A stretch of DNA of 61,643 nt. Origin: an uncultured Limosilactobacillus sp. (GTDB lineage Bacteria; Bacillota; Bacilli; Lactobacillales; Lactobacillaceae). The stretch spans positions 1-61,643 of the forward strand of contig CALVGV010000006.1 of the NCBI GenBank assembly GCA_944327195.1, given 5' to 3'. Numbering within the stretch: position 1 is the first letter of the stretch; each line of letters opens with the position of its first letter. Below, piece by piece: positions 60,682 to 61,643 of this stretch. The translations under genes were made by a program, and so were the position numbers. The notes below the pieces were generated by a model that was given only the letters and a program-made list of their open reading frames with translations, was not told the origin of the DNA and did no database searches.

Positions 60682-61503
60682 CTAGTCCTTGAACTGGCGG
60701 TGGTCACCGTGCATCCACTCCGTCGCCATCTCCACCCAGTGGGCCACGTGGGGTTGGTTGCCGTCCTCGTGGTGGGCTACCAACTGGTTGGCGATGTCCA
60801 TTCCGTGGGGACCGTGCTCGAAGAGGTGAATTTCCTGGAAAATATTTTCCTTTTGCTGGGCCAGGAAATAATTGAGGCTGTTTTGGGCCGGCACCACCGG
60901 GTCGTCGACCGTTGCCCAGATGAAGGTCGGCCGGTTGCTGGCGGTCACGTGCTGGCTGGCACTGTACTTTTCCGGGTCGTCCGTCCACTTTGCCCGGGTG
61001 GCGGCGGTGGTCGGGAAACCGGCACTAAAGTCGATCACCGGGTAGCCGAGCACCAGATCGGCGAAGTCCCGTCTTTCCTTCGGTAGGCCGCTGGCGTCTT
61101 CCAGCCACTCGCTGTCCCAGTAGTCGTTGTAGAGGGCCCCGATTTGGCCGCCGGCCGAGAAACAAAGCAGGTGCAGGCGGTCGACCAACTGCCAGTCCGA
61201 CAAGTGCTGTTTGATGGTGCCGATTGCCAGGGCGAGGTCGATCAGCGGGGCCGGGTAGAGGGGCGCTTGCTCAGAGAGAAAGGAGTAGCGGAGGACGAAG
61301 ACCTGAAAGCCGCGGGCGGCAAAGGCGAGGGCCGTCTTCTCGGTTTCTTCCTCCGGGATGTGGGTCATCGAGCCGCCGGGAACGATCAGCAAGGGCTCGA
61401 AGGCCTGGACCGGGCTCTTGGGGGTCGGCGTCTGCAGGTAGGCGGTCAGGGTCGCCCGGGTTTGGTGGCCGGCGGTGGCCAGCGGCAGGGTGGTAATCTT
61501 CAT
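60682..61503 (-). CDS. Alpha/beta hydrolase (acetyl-xylan esterase/lipase-like)
   Basis: A 273-residue esterase-type enzyme. The nucleophile Ser is in CFSAGGQIG, the Asp in ATVDDPVVP and the His in FEHGPHGMD. The oxyanion segment is IVPGGSMTHIPEEE. No signal peptide, so cytoplasmic. The start at 61503 has AGAGG nine bases upstream. A TATAAT on the minus strand near 61537-61542 is the likely -10. Its substrate and its relation to the maltose locus are unknown. Confidence 0.88.
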   Translation of the reverse strand: MKITTLPLATAGHQTRATLTAYLQTPTPKSPVQAFEPLLIVPGGSMTHIPEEETEKTALAFAARGFQVFVLRYSFLSEQAPLYPAPLIDLALAIGTIKQHLSDWQLVDRLHLLCFSAGGQIGALYNDYWDSEWLEDASGLPKERRDFADLVLGYPVIDFSAGFPTTAATRAKWTDDPEKYSASQHVTASNRPTFIWATVDDPVVPAQNSLNYFLAQQKENIFQEIHLFEHGPHGMDIANQLVAHHEDGNQPHVAHWVEMATEWMHGDHRQFKD

Positions 61504-61643
61504 CAAAATCAACCTCTTTTTCGTTATTTGAAGTCAATTATAGGGCAGCGGGCGGGTCAACAAAAGCGGGGTAGTGTAATGTTTTCATAGGTTGAGATGA
61601 ATAATTCATTTCTGAGGATGATTCTCTCACCTAGACCAATTTA

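Noticed and set aside
126-61537. Long open frames opposite nearly every gene
   Set aside because: They mirror the real genes, as expected in GC-rich DNA, lack ribosome sites and have low-complexity Ala/Arg/Gly/Val-rich translations.
1-61643. CRISPR array, prophage or insertion sequence
   Set aside because: No regularly spaced direct repeats with unique spacers, no transposase, integrase or phage structural genes were seen.

Overview
The window looks like chromosome of a GC-rich member of the Lactobacillaceae. Third codon positions are mostly G or C. The gene set is typical of lactobacilli: malolactic enzymes next to a LysR regulator, an Apf-type LysM surface protein, maltose phosphorylase with beta-phosphoglucomutase, RNase J, a Gram-positive D,D-carboxypeptidase, VIT-family metal transporters, and cre-type CcpA sites. 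A heterofermentative Limosilactobacillus/Levilactobacillus-like genus is my best guess, but 16S or core genes would be needed to name it. There is no phage, insertion sequence or CRISPR array.

Layout. 1-5.8 kb: a D,D-carboxypeptidase, then a minus-strand five-gene operon joining a MtaA/UroD-like methyltransferase to a polar amino acid ABC transporter, behind a structured terminator-containing leader. 5.9-10 kb: a GNAT enzyme, a tiny membrane peptide, azlCD (azlC broken by an amber codon), a beta-lactamase-fold serine hydrolase and a small basic ORF. 10-18.3 kb: PPK2, LysR, a D-2-hydroxyacid dehydrogenase behind an attenuator-like hairpin, an MFS carrier, two zinc alcohol dehydrogenases, cyclophilin and a TetR regulator. 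18.4-22.7 kb: a very large 2-hydroxyacyl-CoA dehydratase activator-like gene, also broken by an in-frame amber codon. 23.4-27.7 kb: LysR and two tandem malolactic enzymes. 28-38 kb: ThrE exporter, uracil-DNA glycosylase-like protein, drug exporter, hydrolase, DJ-1 protein, two aldo/keto reductases, pyrimidine nucleoside phosphorylase and the Apf-type protein. 38-43 kb: pseudouridine synthase, tRNA-Asp, MerR with a divergent DHA2 exporter. 43-52.6 kb: RNase J, CPBP protease, universal stress protein, two VIT transporters, a GntR-ABC system, a DtxR/MntR regulator and PAP2 phosphatase. 52.9-60.3 kb: a complete maltose/maltodextrin locus (LacI regulator, permease, GH13, GH65, beta-PGM), followed by an alpha/beta hydrolase.

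The most interesting unexplained signal is a dispersed non-coding repeat of about 150 bp (22751, 23386 on the minus strand, 42652, 60338). It lies just downstream of stop codons, always in the orientation of the upstream gene. It folds into a closed multi-branch structure, and at least five stem positions change in a compensatory way between copies. A second repeat module (about 180 bp, two copies) also sits 3' of genes. Other points worth following are the unrecognised leader of the methyltransferase/ABC operon, a helically phased array of six hexamers at 27835-27909, and a second malolactic enzyme with altered active-site residues.
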